DNA from: Gracilibacillus halotolerans
GTDB taxonomy: Bacteria; Bacillota; Bacilli; Bacillales; Amphibacillaceae
Assembly: GCF_014206945.1 (NCBI RefSeq)
Contig: NZ_JACHON010000012.1
Location: 19,290-83,289, forward strand
Direction: 5' to 3'
DNA length: 64,000 nucleotides
Part shown: positions 27,517 to 36,405 of the stretch, piece after piece
Layout of the letters: each line of letters opens with the position of its first letter
Numbering within the stretch: the first letter of the stretch is position 1
Translations under genes and position numbers: made by a program
The notes under the pieces: generated by a model
The model's input: the letters and a program-made list of their open reading frames with translations, nothing else
Databases searched by the model: none
Told to the model about the DNA's origin: nothing

Positions 27517-27834
27517 ATGTCACAACCAACCATTTGTCCAAAATTTGAAAAAGCAATTACTATATTAAGTCAAAGATGGACCGCGTTAGTTATTTATCAG
27601 TTATTACAGGGTAAACAGCGGTTTAATGAATTACAGTCTTCCATTGGAATTAGCGGGAAGGTGTTATCCGATAGACTAAAAGATTTAGAACAGAAAGGTC
27701 TTGTGAAGCGTGACGTCATTCCTGATACACCTGTCGTTATTGAGTATTCTTTAACCGAGAAGGGCTACTCTATGGAGCCGATTTTAAGAACGATTGAAGA
27801 TTGGTCTCAAAATTGGGTTATTAATGAAGATTAA
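27517..27834 (+). CDS. HxlR-family redox regulator, CatR/YodB-like
   Basis: A 105-residue winged-helix regulator. The conserved N-terminal Cys7 (TICPKFEKAI) is in the place of the redox-sensing Cys of YodB and CatR, which form disulfides or adducts on exposure to diamide or quinones and then release DNA. The HTH is RFNELQSSIGISGKVLSDRL. GTG at 27508 is an in-frame alternative, but ATG 27517 has AGAGAGGTG at correct spacing and places the Cys as in YodB. It is divergent from the VOC/LLM/FMN reductase operon and an operator of the right type lies between. Upstream TATACT (27489-27494) may be its -10. Confidence 0.87.
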   Translation: MSQPTICPKFEKAITILSQRWTALVIYQLLQGKQRFNELQSSIGISGKVLSDRLKDLEQKGLVKRDVIPDTPVVIEYSLTEKGYSMEPILRTIEDWSQNWVINED

Positions 27835-27837
27835 AAT

Positions 27838-27890
27838 AAAGGGTTGCCCAACAAAGTACTCTCTAATACTTTGTGGACAACCCTTTTTTT
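27838..27890. terminator. Bidirectional terminator
   Basis: Long stem: AAGGGTTG/CAACCCTT continued by AACAAAGTA/ATACTTTGT, with seven T on the plus strand and an A-rich other side. The chemoreceptor stop codon overlaps the T-run. Confidence 0.88.
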
Positions 27891-29580
27891 ATAGTTTGAA
27901 ACTTTTAACTAACTTATTTAGTTCTTCTGATAATTTCGCTAAGTGCACCGAGCTTCCTGTTACTTCTTCCATTGAACTACTTGCTTGTTGTGCAGAAGCA
28001 GCTGTTTGCTCTACACCTGCTGCAGATTCCTCAGCAACAGAAGCTATCTCTTCCACAGCTCCACTCATTTCCTGACTCGCAGCTGTTATTTCGGATAAGT
28101 TGTCTGAAATATCTCTAATATTTTCAACCATTTCTTTTACCGCATTGCTTATAGTATCAAATGTTCCAACTGTTGTTGCAATTTGAGTTGCTCCCTGTTC
28201 TACCTCTGAAAAGCCATCTCGTAATGAATCTGCTACTATACCTGAATCTTGTTGAATCGTTGTTACAATTTCAGTTATATCTGTAACAGAGTGTGCTACT
28301 TGTTCCGCTAGCTTTCTTACTTCATCTGCTACAACTGCAAATCCTTTACCTTGTTCTCCAGCACGTGCAGCCTCAATTGCAGCATTTAGCGCTAATAAAT
28401 TCGTTTGATCAGCAACATCTCTGATAACAGACACAATCTTAGATATCTCTTGGGACTGATTATCTAAGTTTTCCACCTTTTCAACGGCATCTTTCACAAT
28501 CTCGTATATTTTCGTCATTTGCTCCGTAGATGAGTACATTAATTGACTACCATCGTTCGTCAAATCTAATACACTATTGGAGCTTGTTTGAATAATTTCT
28601 CCACGTTCATTTGCTTGCTCTATCTTTTCAGTGAATGTAGCCATGGTAGAAGCTAAATCACTCGCACTATTCGCTTGGGTTTCCGATCCTGCAGCTAATT
28701 CATCCATTGTAACAGCAATTTGTTCTGACCCTGTTTTTACTTCCTCAGATAGTTGGGTTAACTCTTCACTTTGGCTGGAAACCGATTCAGATACATCACT
28801 TATTTCACGAGCCATTTGTTGATTACTCGCTGTCAATGTATTTGTTGCCTGAACAAGTTTTGCAATTTCATCTTTTGTATGGATAGTTAACGGATCTTGC
28901 GATAAGTCCCCTTTAGCTAGTGCATTCATTCTCTCCATAATCTTCCTAATTGGCTTAGTAATCGATAAAGAGGTAATTAGTGCAATAGCCACACCAGAAA
29001 CTATAACAATTGCTAAAATGATGAGGACAAAGATAACTGTAGCCTGACCTGCAGCCATAACATTTGCTCCAATGTCATTTATATTTTTTCCCTTTTCATT
29101 AGATAAATCTTCAAAACCACTAACTATTTCATTTGTGAGGGGCGTTAAATCTATCAACATTTGGGAAGCTACCTCTATATTTCCCGCCTCAAACTCCCTA
29201 ATCGCGATGTCTACCTCATTTCTCCAAGCTTCATGTTTATCAAATAGAGTGAGCAATACGTCTAAATCACTTATCTCTAACATTTCTAATTTAAATTCGT
29301 CGAATGCAGCATAATTTTCTTCCAATTGCTCCTTCATTTGAGGTTCGCCAAATAGAAAATATCTGCGTACAAGGGAGACTGTTTCAGACATGTTATATAG
29401 TAAATCTTCATCTAATACTAATAGTGGAAGTTGTTTATCAACAATTTCCTCCATGTCATTATTTACTTGATTTATAGATAGATAATTACCAACACCCAAT
29501 CCGAGCGCTAGGACAATAATCAATCCAAAACCAACTAATATCTTTGTCTTAATACTTTTAAACTGAAATAGTTTTCTCAT
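27889..29580 (-). CDS. Methyl-accepting chemotaxis protein
   Basis: A 563-residue membrane chemoreceptor. TM1 (about 14-33), an extracytoplasmic four-helix-bundle sensor (about 34-180), TM2 (about 182-207), a HAMP linker (about 208-260), then the coiled-coil signalling domain with hairpin tip [18 protein letters not shown] and Ala/Gln/Glu-rich methylation helices. It signals through CheA/CheW. RBS AGGAGGAAAGAG before the ATG. It is convergent with the CatR-like gene; in B. subtilis the CatR gene yvaP also neighbours a chemoreceptor (yvaQ), as recalled, so the pairing may be conserved. Ligand unknown. Confidence 0.9.
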   Translation of the reverse strand: MRKLFQFKSIKTKILVGFGLIIVLALGLGVGNYLSINQVNNDMEEIVDKQLPLLVLDEDLLYNMSETVSLVRRYFLFGEPQMKEQLEENYAAFDEFKLEMLEISDLDVLLTLFDKHEAWRNEVDIAIREFEAGNIEVASQMLIDLTPLTNEIVSGFEDLSNEKGKNINDIGANVMAAGQATVIFVLIILAIVIVSGVAIALITSLSITKPIRKIMERMNALAKGDLSQDPLTIHTKDEIAKLVQATNTLTASNQQMAREISDVSESVSSQSEELTQLSEEVKTGSEQIAVTMDELAAGSETQANSASDLASTMATFTEKIEQANERGEIIQTSSNSVLDLTNDGSQLMYSSTEQMTKIYEIVKDAVEKVENLDNQSQEISKIVSVIRDVADQTNLLALNAAIEAARAGEQGKGFAVVADEVRKLAEQVAHSVTDITEIVTTIQQDSGIVADSLRDGFSEVEQGATQIATTVGTFDTISNAVKEMVENIRDISDNLSEITAASQEMSGAVEEIASVAEESAAGVEQTAASAQQASSSMEEVTGSSVHLAKLSEELNKLVKSFKL

Positions 29581-29805
29581 CTCTTTCCTCCTGTTAGTTT
29601 TTCTTAAGATGCTTATAGTCCTATTACAATATCACTACTTTTTTATCGGACTGCTTGCAATTACTTAAAGCAATGGAAAACGCCTGAATATGTACATTTA
29701 TTGAAGGAATTATATACCATAATTAATTGGTCATTCTCCTGAATAATTGGCATATATATTAATTTTAAAATGGATTTCAGTAATCACACTATCTGGATTT
29801 TTTAG

Positions 29806-29834
29806 TTGACTTTATCCTGAGGCGATGATAAAAT
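29806..29834 (+). promoter_or_regulatory. Sigma-A promoter of the metNIQ operon
   Basis: TTGACT, 17 bases, TAAAAT, ending about 45 bases before the S-box aptamer. Confidence 0.83.
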
Positions 29835-29878
29835 CTCGACTATAGTAAAATTAAATAAATTACCTTTTAGGTCTTACT

Positions 29879-30004
29879 CTTATCAAGAGAGGTGGAGGGA
29901 TGTGCCCGATGAAACCCGGCAACCGTCAATATGCGTATTGAAATGGTGCCAATTCACACAAAGCGTAATGTGCTTTGGCAGATGAGGGAAAGGACAACGA
30001 TAAA
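29879..30004 (+). promoter_or_regulatory. SAM-I (S-box) riboswitch upstream of metN
   Basis: Hallmark S-box sequence: CTTATCAAGAGAGGTGGAGG, then GCCCGATGAAACCCGGCAAC, GGTGCCAATTC and the closing TTATC/GATAA P1 helix. When SAM is bound the aptamer stabilises and the terminator at 30025-30060 forms; with low SAM the metNIQ transporter is expressed. Confidence 0.95.
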
Positions 30005-30024
30005 TTCAACTGAATTTGATTCGT

Positions 30025-30060
30025 ATGCCTTTCTGCTTATCTGTGGAAAGGCATTTTTGT
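30025..30060 (+). terminator. S-box expression-platform terminator
   Basis: Stem ATGCCTTTC/GAAAGGCAT followed by TTTTGTTT, 20 bases after the aptamer and 69 before the metN start. Confidence 0.92.
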
Positions 30061-30128
30061 TTATATACTTATCCGTTCATAATTTAATAGTTGAAGGGTA
30101 AGCCTAATTGTGAAAGGAGGGGAACGAA

Positions 30129-31154
30129 TTGATTATTATTGAAAATGTAAAAAAAATCTTCCAAACGAAAACTGGAAATCTCACAGCAGTAGATGATGTG
30201 AATTTGAAAATAAATGAAGGTGAAATATTTGGTGTCATTGGTTATAGTGGTGCGGGAAAAAGTACGCTAATTCGTATGTTAAATGGATTAGAAAAGCCAA
30301 CTTCCGGGAAATTAGAAGTATCCGGCAAGGACATAGCAAGTATTCAAGGGAAAGAATTGAGACATGCTCGCCAAAAGATCGGGATGATTTTCCAACACTT
30401 CAATCTTCTTTGGTCAAGAACTGTTGCTGAAAATATAGCTTTTCCATTAGAAATCGCAAAGGTCTCTAAATTCGAACGTCAAGAAAGAGTACAAGAATTG
30501 ATTCAATTGGTTGGTCTAGAAGGGAAAGAAAATGCTTATCCATCTCAACTAAGTGGTGGGCAAAAACAGCGAGTTGGCATTGCGCGTGCCTTGGCGAATA
30601 ATCCCACAGTGCTTCTATGTGATGAAGCTACATCTGCATTAGACCCTGAAACTACAGATTCTATCCTAGAATTGCTTTTAGGAATTAATAAGAAATTAGG
30701 GTTAACGATTGTATTGATTACTCATGAAATGCACGTTATCCGTAAAATATGTCAACGCGTCGCAGTAATGGAAGATGGAAAAGTAGTAGAGTCCGGAGAT
30801 GTTTTAGAAGTGTTTAAAAATCCACAAACTCCTATTACAAAGAAGTTTGTTGGACAGGGCACAGAACAGCAGGATACGAAAGAAACGATGAATCAATTAT
30901 TAAAAAAATATCCATCTGGCAAGGTTGTTAAACTGACATTCGTTGGTGATACTGCAGAACAGCCAATTATTCAGTCGCTGTTACAAAATGTGCAATTAAC
31001 GGTTAACATTTTACACGGAAATATATCACAGACACAAAACGGCTCATATGGAACATTACTTCTCCACCTTGACGGAACGGAAGAATCAATCGATGAAGCT
31101 ATTCAATATCTAAATCAACAACGTGTCGGGATCGAGGTGGTAAATAATGTTTGA
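30129..31154 (+). CDS. metN: Methionine ABC transporter ATP-binding protein
   Basis: ATPase of the MetNIQ importer of D/L-methionine and its derivatives, 341 residues. Walker A GYSGAGKST, signature LSGGQKQRVGIARA, Walker B LLCDEATSALDPET, then a C-terminal NIL domain (about 265-341) that senses intracellular methionine and inhibits transport. The start codon is TTG at 30129, six bases after AAAGGAGGGG; there is no ATG alternative in a sensible place. First gene under the S-box riboswitch, overlapping metI by eight bases. Confidence 0.95.
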   Translation: MIIIENVKKIFQTKTGNLTAVDDVNLKINEGEIFGVIGYSGAGKSTLIRMLNGLEKPTSGKLEVSGKDIASIQGKELRHARQKIGMIFQHFNLLWSRTVAENIAFPLEIAKVSKFERQERVQELIQLVGLEGKENAYPSQLSGGQKQRVGIARALANNPTVLLCDEATSALDPETTDSILELLLGINKKLGLTIVLITHEMHVIRKICQRVAVMEDGKVVESGDVLEVFKNPQTPITKKFVGQGTEQQDTKETMNQLLKKYPSGKVVKLTFVGDTAEQPIIQSLLQNVQLTVNILHGNISQTQNGSYGTLLLHLDGTEESIDEAIQYLNQQRVGIEVVNNV

Positions 31155-31824
31155 GGCTTTATTTCCTAACGTAGTACTTGATAAAGCATGGGACCAAACA
31201 CTTGAAACGTTGTATATGACTGGTGTTTCCCTTGCATTTGTCTTTGTTTTCGGCCTTATATTAGGGTTATTATTATTCTTAACCTCAAAGGGAAGCCTTT
31301 GGGATAATAAATGGGTTCGTTGGCTGAATTGGATAACATCTTCATTTGTAAATATCTTTCGGGCAATTCCATTTGTATTATTGATTGTTATTCTTATCCC
31401 GTTTACAACAAAATTAATGGGATCGATGATTGGTGCTTCCGCAGCATTGCCCGCTCTAGTTATTGGTACAGCACCGTTTTACGCTAGAATGGTAGAAATC
31501 GGGCTAAGAGAGATTGATAAAGGTGTCATTGAAGCAGCAAAGGCAATGGGAGCAAATTCTTTTACGATTATTTACAAAGTATTAATTCCAGAATCATTGC
31601 CATCTATTGTGTCAGGTTTAACCGTAACAGCTATTGCTTTAGTAGGTAGTACGGCAATCGCTGGTATCATCGGAGCAGGTGGGTTAGGTAACTATGCATA
31701 TACAGACGGTTTTTCAAGAGGCCGTACGGATGTAACCATTTTTGCTACACTTGCTATTTTAGTTATTGTTTTCGCAATTCAGTACATTGGCGATATTATT
31801 ACAAAAAGAATAGATAAAAGATAA
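31147..31824 (+). CDS. metI: Methionine ABC transporter permease
   Basis: A 225-residue permease with five predicted membrane helices and the coupling loop EAAKAMGANSFTIIYKVLIP. It forms the methionine channel as a homodimer. Start GTGGTAAATA-ATG lies within the end of metN, so translation is coupled. Followed by metQ 16 bases later. Confidence 0.94.
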   Translation: MFEALFPNVVLDKAWDQTLETLYMTGVSLAFVFVFGLILGLLLFLTSKGSLWDNKWVRWLNWITSSFVNIFRAIPFVLLIVILIPFTTKLMGSMIGASAALPALVIGTAPFYARMVEIGLREIDKGVIEAAKAMGANSFTIIYKVLIPESLPSIVSGLTVTAIALVGSTAIAGIIGAGGLGNYAYTDGFSRGRTDVTIFATLAILVIVFAIQYIGDIITKRIDKR

Positions 31825-31840
31825 ATTGGAGGGCATTTAA

Positions 31841-32644
31841 ATGAAAAGAACATTATTATTGTTAATTTTAGGTTTAGTAACGGTGACGCTCGCAGCTTGT
31901 GGTGGAGAAGACGATAAGCTAGTCGTAGGTGCAACAAACGTACCTCATGCTGTAATCCTTGAGGAAGCAGCTTCTCTTTTAGAAGATGAAGGTATTGAAT
32001 TAGAAGTGGTTACGTTCACTAAATATGAATTAATTAATCAAGCGTTAGTAAATGAAGAATTAGATGCGAACTATTTCCAACACATTCCTTACTTTGAAAC
32101 AGAACAAGCTGAAAAAGATTATGACATTGCAAATGCAGGCGGCATTCACATTGAACCAATTGGAATTTATTCAACGAAATATGATAGCTTAGAAGATTTA
32201 CCAGACGGAGCAAACATTCTTATTAGCAGTAACTTCCCGGATCACGGACGTATCCTTTCATTGTTCCAAGAACAAGGGCTAATAACACTAAAAGATGGTG
32301 TTGATCCACTAGTTGCTCAAATCGATGACATTGAAGAAAATCCAAAGAATTTAGAATTCGATTATGACTATTCTCCAGAATTGTTGCCACAAATTTACCA
32401 AAATGGTGAAGGTGACGCAGTAGTTATTAACTCAAACTTTGCTCTAGATGCGGGGATCAACCCAATCGAAGATAGCATTGCAATTGAAGGTTCTGAATCT
32501 CCTTACGTAAATATTATTGCTGTAAGAAATGGTGATGAAGAGCGCGAGGAAATTCAAACACTAGTTGATGTACTTCATTCAGAAGAAATCCAACAATTTA
32601 TTCTTGATGAGTACAGTGGTTCTGTAGTTCCAGTAAACGAGTAA
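31841..32644 (+). CDS. metQ: Methionine-binding lipoprotein
   Basis: NLPA-family substrate-binding protein, 267 residues, with signal peptide and lipobox TLAAC (Cys near residue 20). The family features FTKYELINQALVNEELDANY and YFQHIPYFE mark the ligand pocket. RBS GGAGGG before the ATG. It is only distantly similar to the two NLPA proteins at 47.5-49.4 kb. Last gene of the operon, with a terminator after it. Confidence 0.94.
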   Translation: MKRTLLLLILGLVTVTLAACGGEDDKLVVGATNVPHAVILEEAASLLEDEGIELEVVTFTKYELINQALVNEELDANYFQHIPYFETEQAEKDYDIANAGGIHIEPIGIYSTKYDSLEDLPDGANILISSNFPDHGRILSLFQEQGLITLKDGVDPLVAQIDDIEENPKNLEFDYDYSPELLPQIYQNGEGDAVVINSNFALDAGINPIEDSIAIEGSESPYVNIIAVRNGDEEREEIQTLVDVLHSEEIQQFILDEYSGSVVPVNE

Positions 32645-32654
32645 ATAGAAGAAA

Positions 32655-32698
32655 AAAGCTGTTGTAGAGGTGAACATAGCCTTTACAGCAGTTTTTTT
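32655..32698 (+). terminator. Terminator of metNIQ
   Basis: Stem AAGCTGTTGTA/TACAGCAGTTT (G-U pairs) followed by a T-run, directly after the metQ stop. Confidence 0.85.
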
Positions 32699-32737
32699 AT
32701 GCTGAATTAAGGTTAAATATTAAAAACATTTGTTTCC

Positions 32738-33493
32738 TTATTCTTTTTTGATTCGATACCAATATTTATACTTTTCTACGAAACCTAACTTAGAATATAA
32801 TTTTCTTGCCGGCAGATTATTGGATACAACTTGGAGATAGGCATATTTTGCCCCTTGTTCCCTTCCCAAATTTAACAAAGAATGCAACACTTCTGTTCCA
32901 TATCCACGATTTCTATATTCTCTATTGGTGACAATATCATAGAGTCCTATATATTCCCCTTCAAGAACACCTAATCCACAAGATAATACGGTTCCTTTCT
33001 CTCCAGTAATTAAAGCGTAATAAGTAATACCATTAATCCTTTGTAGTATTTTTCTCAAGATGGGACGATGTATTTCCTCTACCCCATTAAGCATATAAAA
33101 ACTTGATAGCCATTTATCGGTGACACCATTAAAAATTTCAACATTGGTAGTTTGCTTCTCGCTGTAATTATCCAATTCTAGGACTTGTACGCTTGTTTCC
33201 CCCTCCATTCTATATGCGGCTTTCTTTAAAGATTCTTCTAAATCATTTGGATAGGAATATTCCGTTATTTTATATACCACTTGTAATCCTCTTGAAAGGT
33301 ATTGTTGTTCGACCGCTTTTATTTTACTCTTAACATCTATACTTGATAAATAAATAGGATTGATTGAGTTCGCTCTTTTCGTATATCCATTTGAAAAGCG
33401 TAATACCCAGCCATCGTAAAGGTTTGTATCAAGGGCTGGTAGTGCATTCATCGATAATTCTTCTATTCTTTGCACAATCATTCGATTGGTCAC
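32738..33493 (-). CDS. GNAT-family N-acetyltransferase
   Basis: A 251-residue acetyltransferase. The C-terminal half (about 110-251) carries the GNAT acetyl-CoA motif YDIVTNREYRNRGYGTEVLH and NNLPARKLYSKLGFVEKYKY; the N-terminal half (YDGWVLRFSNGYTKRANSINP) is a second, degenerate GNAT-like domain found in this subgroup. Substrate unknown. The start is GTG at 33493 after GGGAGGTAGG. Monocistronic. Confidence 0.88.
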   Translation of the reverse strand: MTNRMIVQRIEELSMNALPALDTNLYDGWVLRFSNGYTKRANSINPIYLSSIDVKSKIKAVEQQYLSRGLQVVYKITEYSYPNDLEESLKKAAYRMEGETSVQVLELDNYSEKQTTNVEIFNGVTDKWLSSFYMLNGVEEIHRPILRKILQRINGITYYALITGEKGTVLSCGLGVLEGEYIGLYDIVTNREYRNRGYGTEVLHSLLNLGREQGAKYAYLQVVSNNLPARKLYSKLGFVEKYKYWYRIKKE

Positions 33494-33552
33494 TAGCCTA
33501 CCTCCCTATTTATAAAAGGTGTCTAAATTTAATTTGATGATTTCTTTGTTAA

Positions 33553-33723
33553 GATTCGTTAATAGGTTACACATATCGTCGATTAGCCATTGAGGGATAC
33601 ATCTATTATTTAGAACAAAAGGAAATAATTCAACCATTATTTGTCCTTCTCCCTAATAAAATTGCTAGAGATATATTATTTATTGAATTAAATCCTTATT
33701 CATCCCCTTTATTAAGTCCATGA
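33553..33723 (+). other. Orphan open frame without start codon (possible gene remnant)
   Basis: A 56-codon frame with protein-like composition (for example AIEGYIYYLEQKEIIQPLFV and NKIARDILFIELNPY) runs to a TGA but has no ATG, GTG or TTG. It may be the tail of a decayed gene, lying in the gap between the GNAT gene and the lipoprotein gene. No family recognised. Confidence 0.25.
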
Positions 33724-33801
33724 TGAGCCGATATATTAGTAGTGGATATCAATAAGATAAGGCAAAACGACAACAAGAGTAGAAAACAAGGGGGACTTTT
33801 T

Positions 33802-35151
33802 TTGAAGAAAAAGACATGGTATTTAATAACCGTTACACTATTTTTAATAGCTGCTTGTGGGACGACAAATGAACCAACTTCCATAGAAAACACAGTTAGT
33901 AAAGATGTGGTAGAAGATGACATAAACGAAGAGAAAGACAACACTAACTCCTCTATCCCTTCCAATTATGATATCCAACAAATAATTTTGGAAACGAACA
34001 ATAAGCAAGAAATGGACGTTATTGATTTCGCCATAAATGACTTTTCACTAGATAAAATTGATGTAACATTAGAAGAGCGTCGTAATGAAAATGGAGAATT
34101 TATCATTCTAGATGTACAGTATCAACTAACTCGAGAAGATAACAATTGGGTTGTTGCCGATATAATAGAAAGTGAACCAAATGTAGCAATAAGACGTCAG
34201 GTTAGTGATACAATAAATGAACAATTTTTCAATGGGGAGCTTAAGCCTCATACAGATGAAATCAGCTTAGTTAATTTTTTTGATACAGATATTCCACAAG
34301 TGCTGACAATTCAGCTAGAAAACGAAAAAAGTGTAGTTAGAGTTTTTAATTTAAATGAAGAAACAAAGAATTGGAATAAAATCTATGAAGATGATTCTCA
34401 TGATACATATGGGGGACCAAACTCTTTAATGGTATTTGATTCTGCGCCTCTAGTTGAGGATTCTATGAATGAGCAAGCTATCATAGGTTTTCAACATGGT
34501 GGCAGCGCCATTTCTCTTTATTTTCATATTCTTAGTGAGAATAATGGAGAAATAGATACCATTTTTGACGGAATGGATCTTGGTGCCCGAGGTATTGTAG
34601 GAATTGAAAATCAGGATATCGTTATTACAGATTATGACTTTGATTTTGACAAGGACATAGAGTTAGCAAGATTTAGAATTAATCAAAACGGCGAACTTAT
34701 TTATGGTGATTACATGTGGGGGTTCCCAGTTCGAGAAGAAGCCTCTACTACGTATACAAATGACCGATTCGGCTTTTCTATAAATCTTCCAGAATCCTTT
34801 GCACAGAAATTCATCGTACGGGAAACAACTCCCGAATGGTTTACAAGGGATTTAACAAACGTTCCAGTTACGATGTATGCCTTTGGGATGGGAAATAACG
34901 GTGAATTTGTGGGAAACATCTTTTGGTTAGCAGTTTTTGAAGGAAACCAATCAGAAATAGACCCATCTTTACTGGAAGGTCCTTTCCATCAAACCATTGG
35001 TAGTAATAATAATTTAACACTGGTAGCAATCTTTCCAGGAGAAATGGATGAACGATTATATCAAGAACCACACTTAGATCTTGGGAATGAATTCGGTGAG
35101 CTAGCTTCGGATGCTCTAACAAGCTTACCTGGATCCGTTCAATTTAAATAA
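33802..35151 (+). CDS. Secreted lipoprotein of unknown function
   Basis: A 449-residue protein with a lipoprotein signal (KKKTWYLITVTLFLIAACGT, Cys near residue 17), a Ser/Asn/Asp-rich linker to about residue 55, and a long acidic beta-rich ectodomain. Part of the middle (FQHGGSAISLYFHILSENNG) resembles folds seen in bacterial surface lipoproteins, but no domain is named with confidence. The best start is TTG 33802 with AAGGGGGAC upstream; the frame also extends back to 33742 with no RBS. It has no operon partner. Confidence 0.75.
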   Translation: MKKKTWYLITVTLFLIAACGTTNEPTSIENTVSKDVVEDDINEEKDNTNSSIPSNYDIQQIILETNNKQEMDVIDFAINDFSLDKIDVTLEERRNENGEFIILDVQYQLTREDNNWVVADIIESEPNVAIRRQVSDTINEQFFNGELKPHTDEISLVNFFDTDIPQVLTIQLENEKSVVRVFNLNEETKNWNKIYEDDSHDTYGGPNSLMVFDSAPLVEDSMNEQAIIGFQHGGSAISLYFHILSENNGEIDTIFDGMDLGARGIVGIENQDIVITDYDFDFDKDIELARFRINQNGELIYGDYMWGFPVREEASTTYTNDRFGFSINLPESFAQKFIVRETTPEWFTRDLTNVPVTMYAFGMGNNGEFVGNIFWLAVFEGNQSEIDPSLLEGPFHQTIGSNNNLTLVAIFPGEMDERLYQEPHLDLGNEFGELASDALTSLPGSVQFK

Positions 35152-35259
35152 AGAAAATTAAGCTCTAAGCTAAAGAAGCGCACGCAACTATATCACCTTC
35201 GCCAAGTACGGGAGAAAAACTTAATATCTCGATTGATTGGTTGCTTGCGCTTAATAGTT

Positions 35260-35490
35260 TTATCCAAAGTGATTATAGAACCACCAAACTATAAAAAACA
35301 TACTTACTATTCCCCAAACTGTTGTACTCGCTACCCACCAAATTACAGACGAAGCTTTTGCTGAATTTCCCTCATCTCCTGTATTAGCTGTTATAAAAGC
35401 GACCTTACTTTCCATACGTTTTTTCATAGAAAAGAGAATAGCAAATCCACCCGTAATGAATCCAATAGTTATCCAGAGCGATAAGTCCAT
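35260..35490 (-). CDS. Small two-helix membrane protein
   Basis: A 76-residue protein with hydrophobic segments at about 5-22 and 50-70, separated by a charged loop (KKRMESKVAFITANTGDEG). Start at ATG 35490 after TAGGAGAG. No family recognised. One of several small membrane proteins on the same strand between 35 and 45 kb. Confidence 0.6.
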   Translation of the reverse strand: MDLSLWITIGFITGGFAILFSMKKRMESKVAFITANTGDEGNSAKASSVIWWVASTTVWGIVSMFFIVWWFYNHFG

Positions 35491-35636
35491 TTTTACCATC
35501 TCTCCTATTTATGTGACTTATTTTCCTTTCAATCTTCTTAAACCAACGATCGACTGTTAGAACAACGATACAAGACTACGGTGTATTAGTTTTTCGTTAT
35601 TTTAAGGAAATTTCTCCTAAATGCATATTTTTCCTA

Positions 35637-35873
35637 TTAATTAGTACGGGGACGACGAAATTTTACAGTCATTATAATTCCTATGAATATTTCAATAATT
35701 GCTAATCCTAGTACATATAATCCAATTGAAGGAAGTGCTAAAATCCCTAACACAATATGGAAAGCTGATGCGATATATAAGCCTATCGGTTTCCTCAATA
35801 TCACACTAAAAATAGCATAGAATAATACAGCTACAATAAGCCCTACAGTAATCCAAGAAATCCATGATGTCAC
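35637..35873 (-). CDS. Small membrane protein
   Basis: A 78-residue very hydrophobic protein with two or three helices (WISWITVGLIVAVLFYAIFS, GLYIASAFHIVLGILALPSI and GLAIIEIFIGIIMTV) and a basic C-terminal tail. GTG start at 35873 follows AAGGAGGAG. No function assigned. Confidence 0.62.
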   Translation of the reverse strand: MTSWISWITVGLIVAVLFYAIFSVILRKPIGLYIASAFHIVLGILALPSIGLYVLGLAIIEIFIGIIMTVKFRRPRTN

Positions 35874-35995
35874 CAAATCTCCTCCTTAAGTGGCTTTTAG
35901 TATTTAATTAAATTTACATCTTAATCATAACTCCTCATTTATCATAAGAAGTGAATTTCCTTGTTAAACACTCACATTCGTTGTTTAAAGCTTAT

Positions 35996-36310
35996 TTAAT
36001 AAGTTATCCCTTTGTTAGAAAACACAACTATTTCATATTTATTTAAATCATTTTTAGATAGGTTATCTTGTAAATATTTCTCAACTCTTGGTATATCATT
36101 TTTATCATAAACGTCAATAAAGATTGCAGGTTCTCCGTCGCTTGGATTTTCATATTCACCAATTTCTGAACTCTGCACCATAAATTCACTCCATACAGAA
36201 TCAACTACTGTCTCAACACTGTATGACTCACCTTGCTCACTCCAAAACACTGCTGATATTATACCAACAAACACCAAAAAGAGTATCCCGAACTTGAATT
36301 TTTTAGACAT
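35996..36310 (-). CDS. Hypothetical membrane-anchored protein
   Basis: A 104-residue protein with a basic N-terminus and a single membrane anchor (about 6-23), then a small acidic extracytoplasmic domain (EPAIFIDVYDKNDIPRVEKY). RBS AGGGGGATAA. Possibly an uncleaved signal anchor. No family recognised. Confidence 0.6.
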   Translation of the reverse strand: MSKKFKFGILFLVFVGIISAVFWSEQGESYSVETVVDSVWSEFMVQSSEIGEYENPSDGEPAIFIDVYDKNDIPRVEKYLQDNLSKNDLNKYEIVVFSNKGITY

Positions 36311-36367
36311 GTTTATCCCCCTATCATTTTAACTTTCCAATGTTTTAAATCAGATGATGATTCACTA

Positions 36368-36394
36368 TTCACCTATTCCGTCTCTATAGGTGAA
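36368..36394. other. Perfect 9-bp inverted repeat
   Basis: TTCACCTAT / ATAGGTGAA with a nine-base loop, just after the MDR gene's stop codon. No T-run follows on the minus strand, so it may be a weak terminator or a protein-binding site. Confidence 0.4.
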
Positions 36395-36405
36395 CAATTA
36401 CTAAC

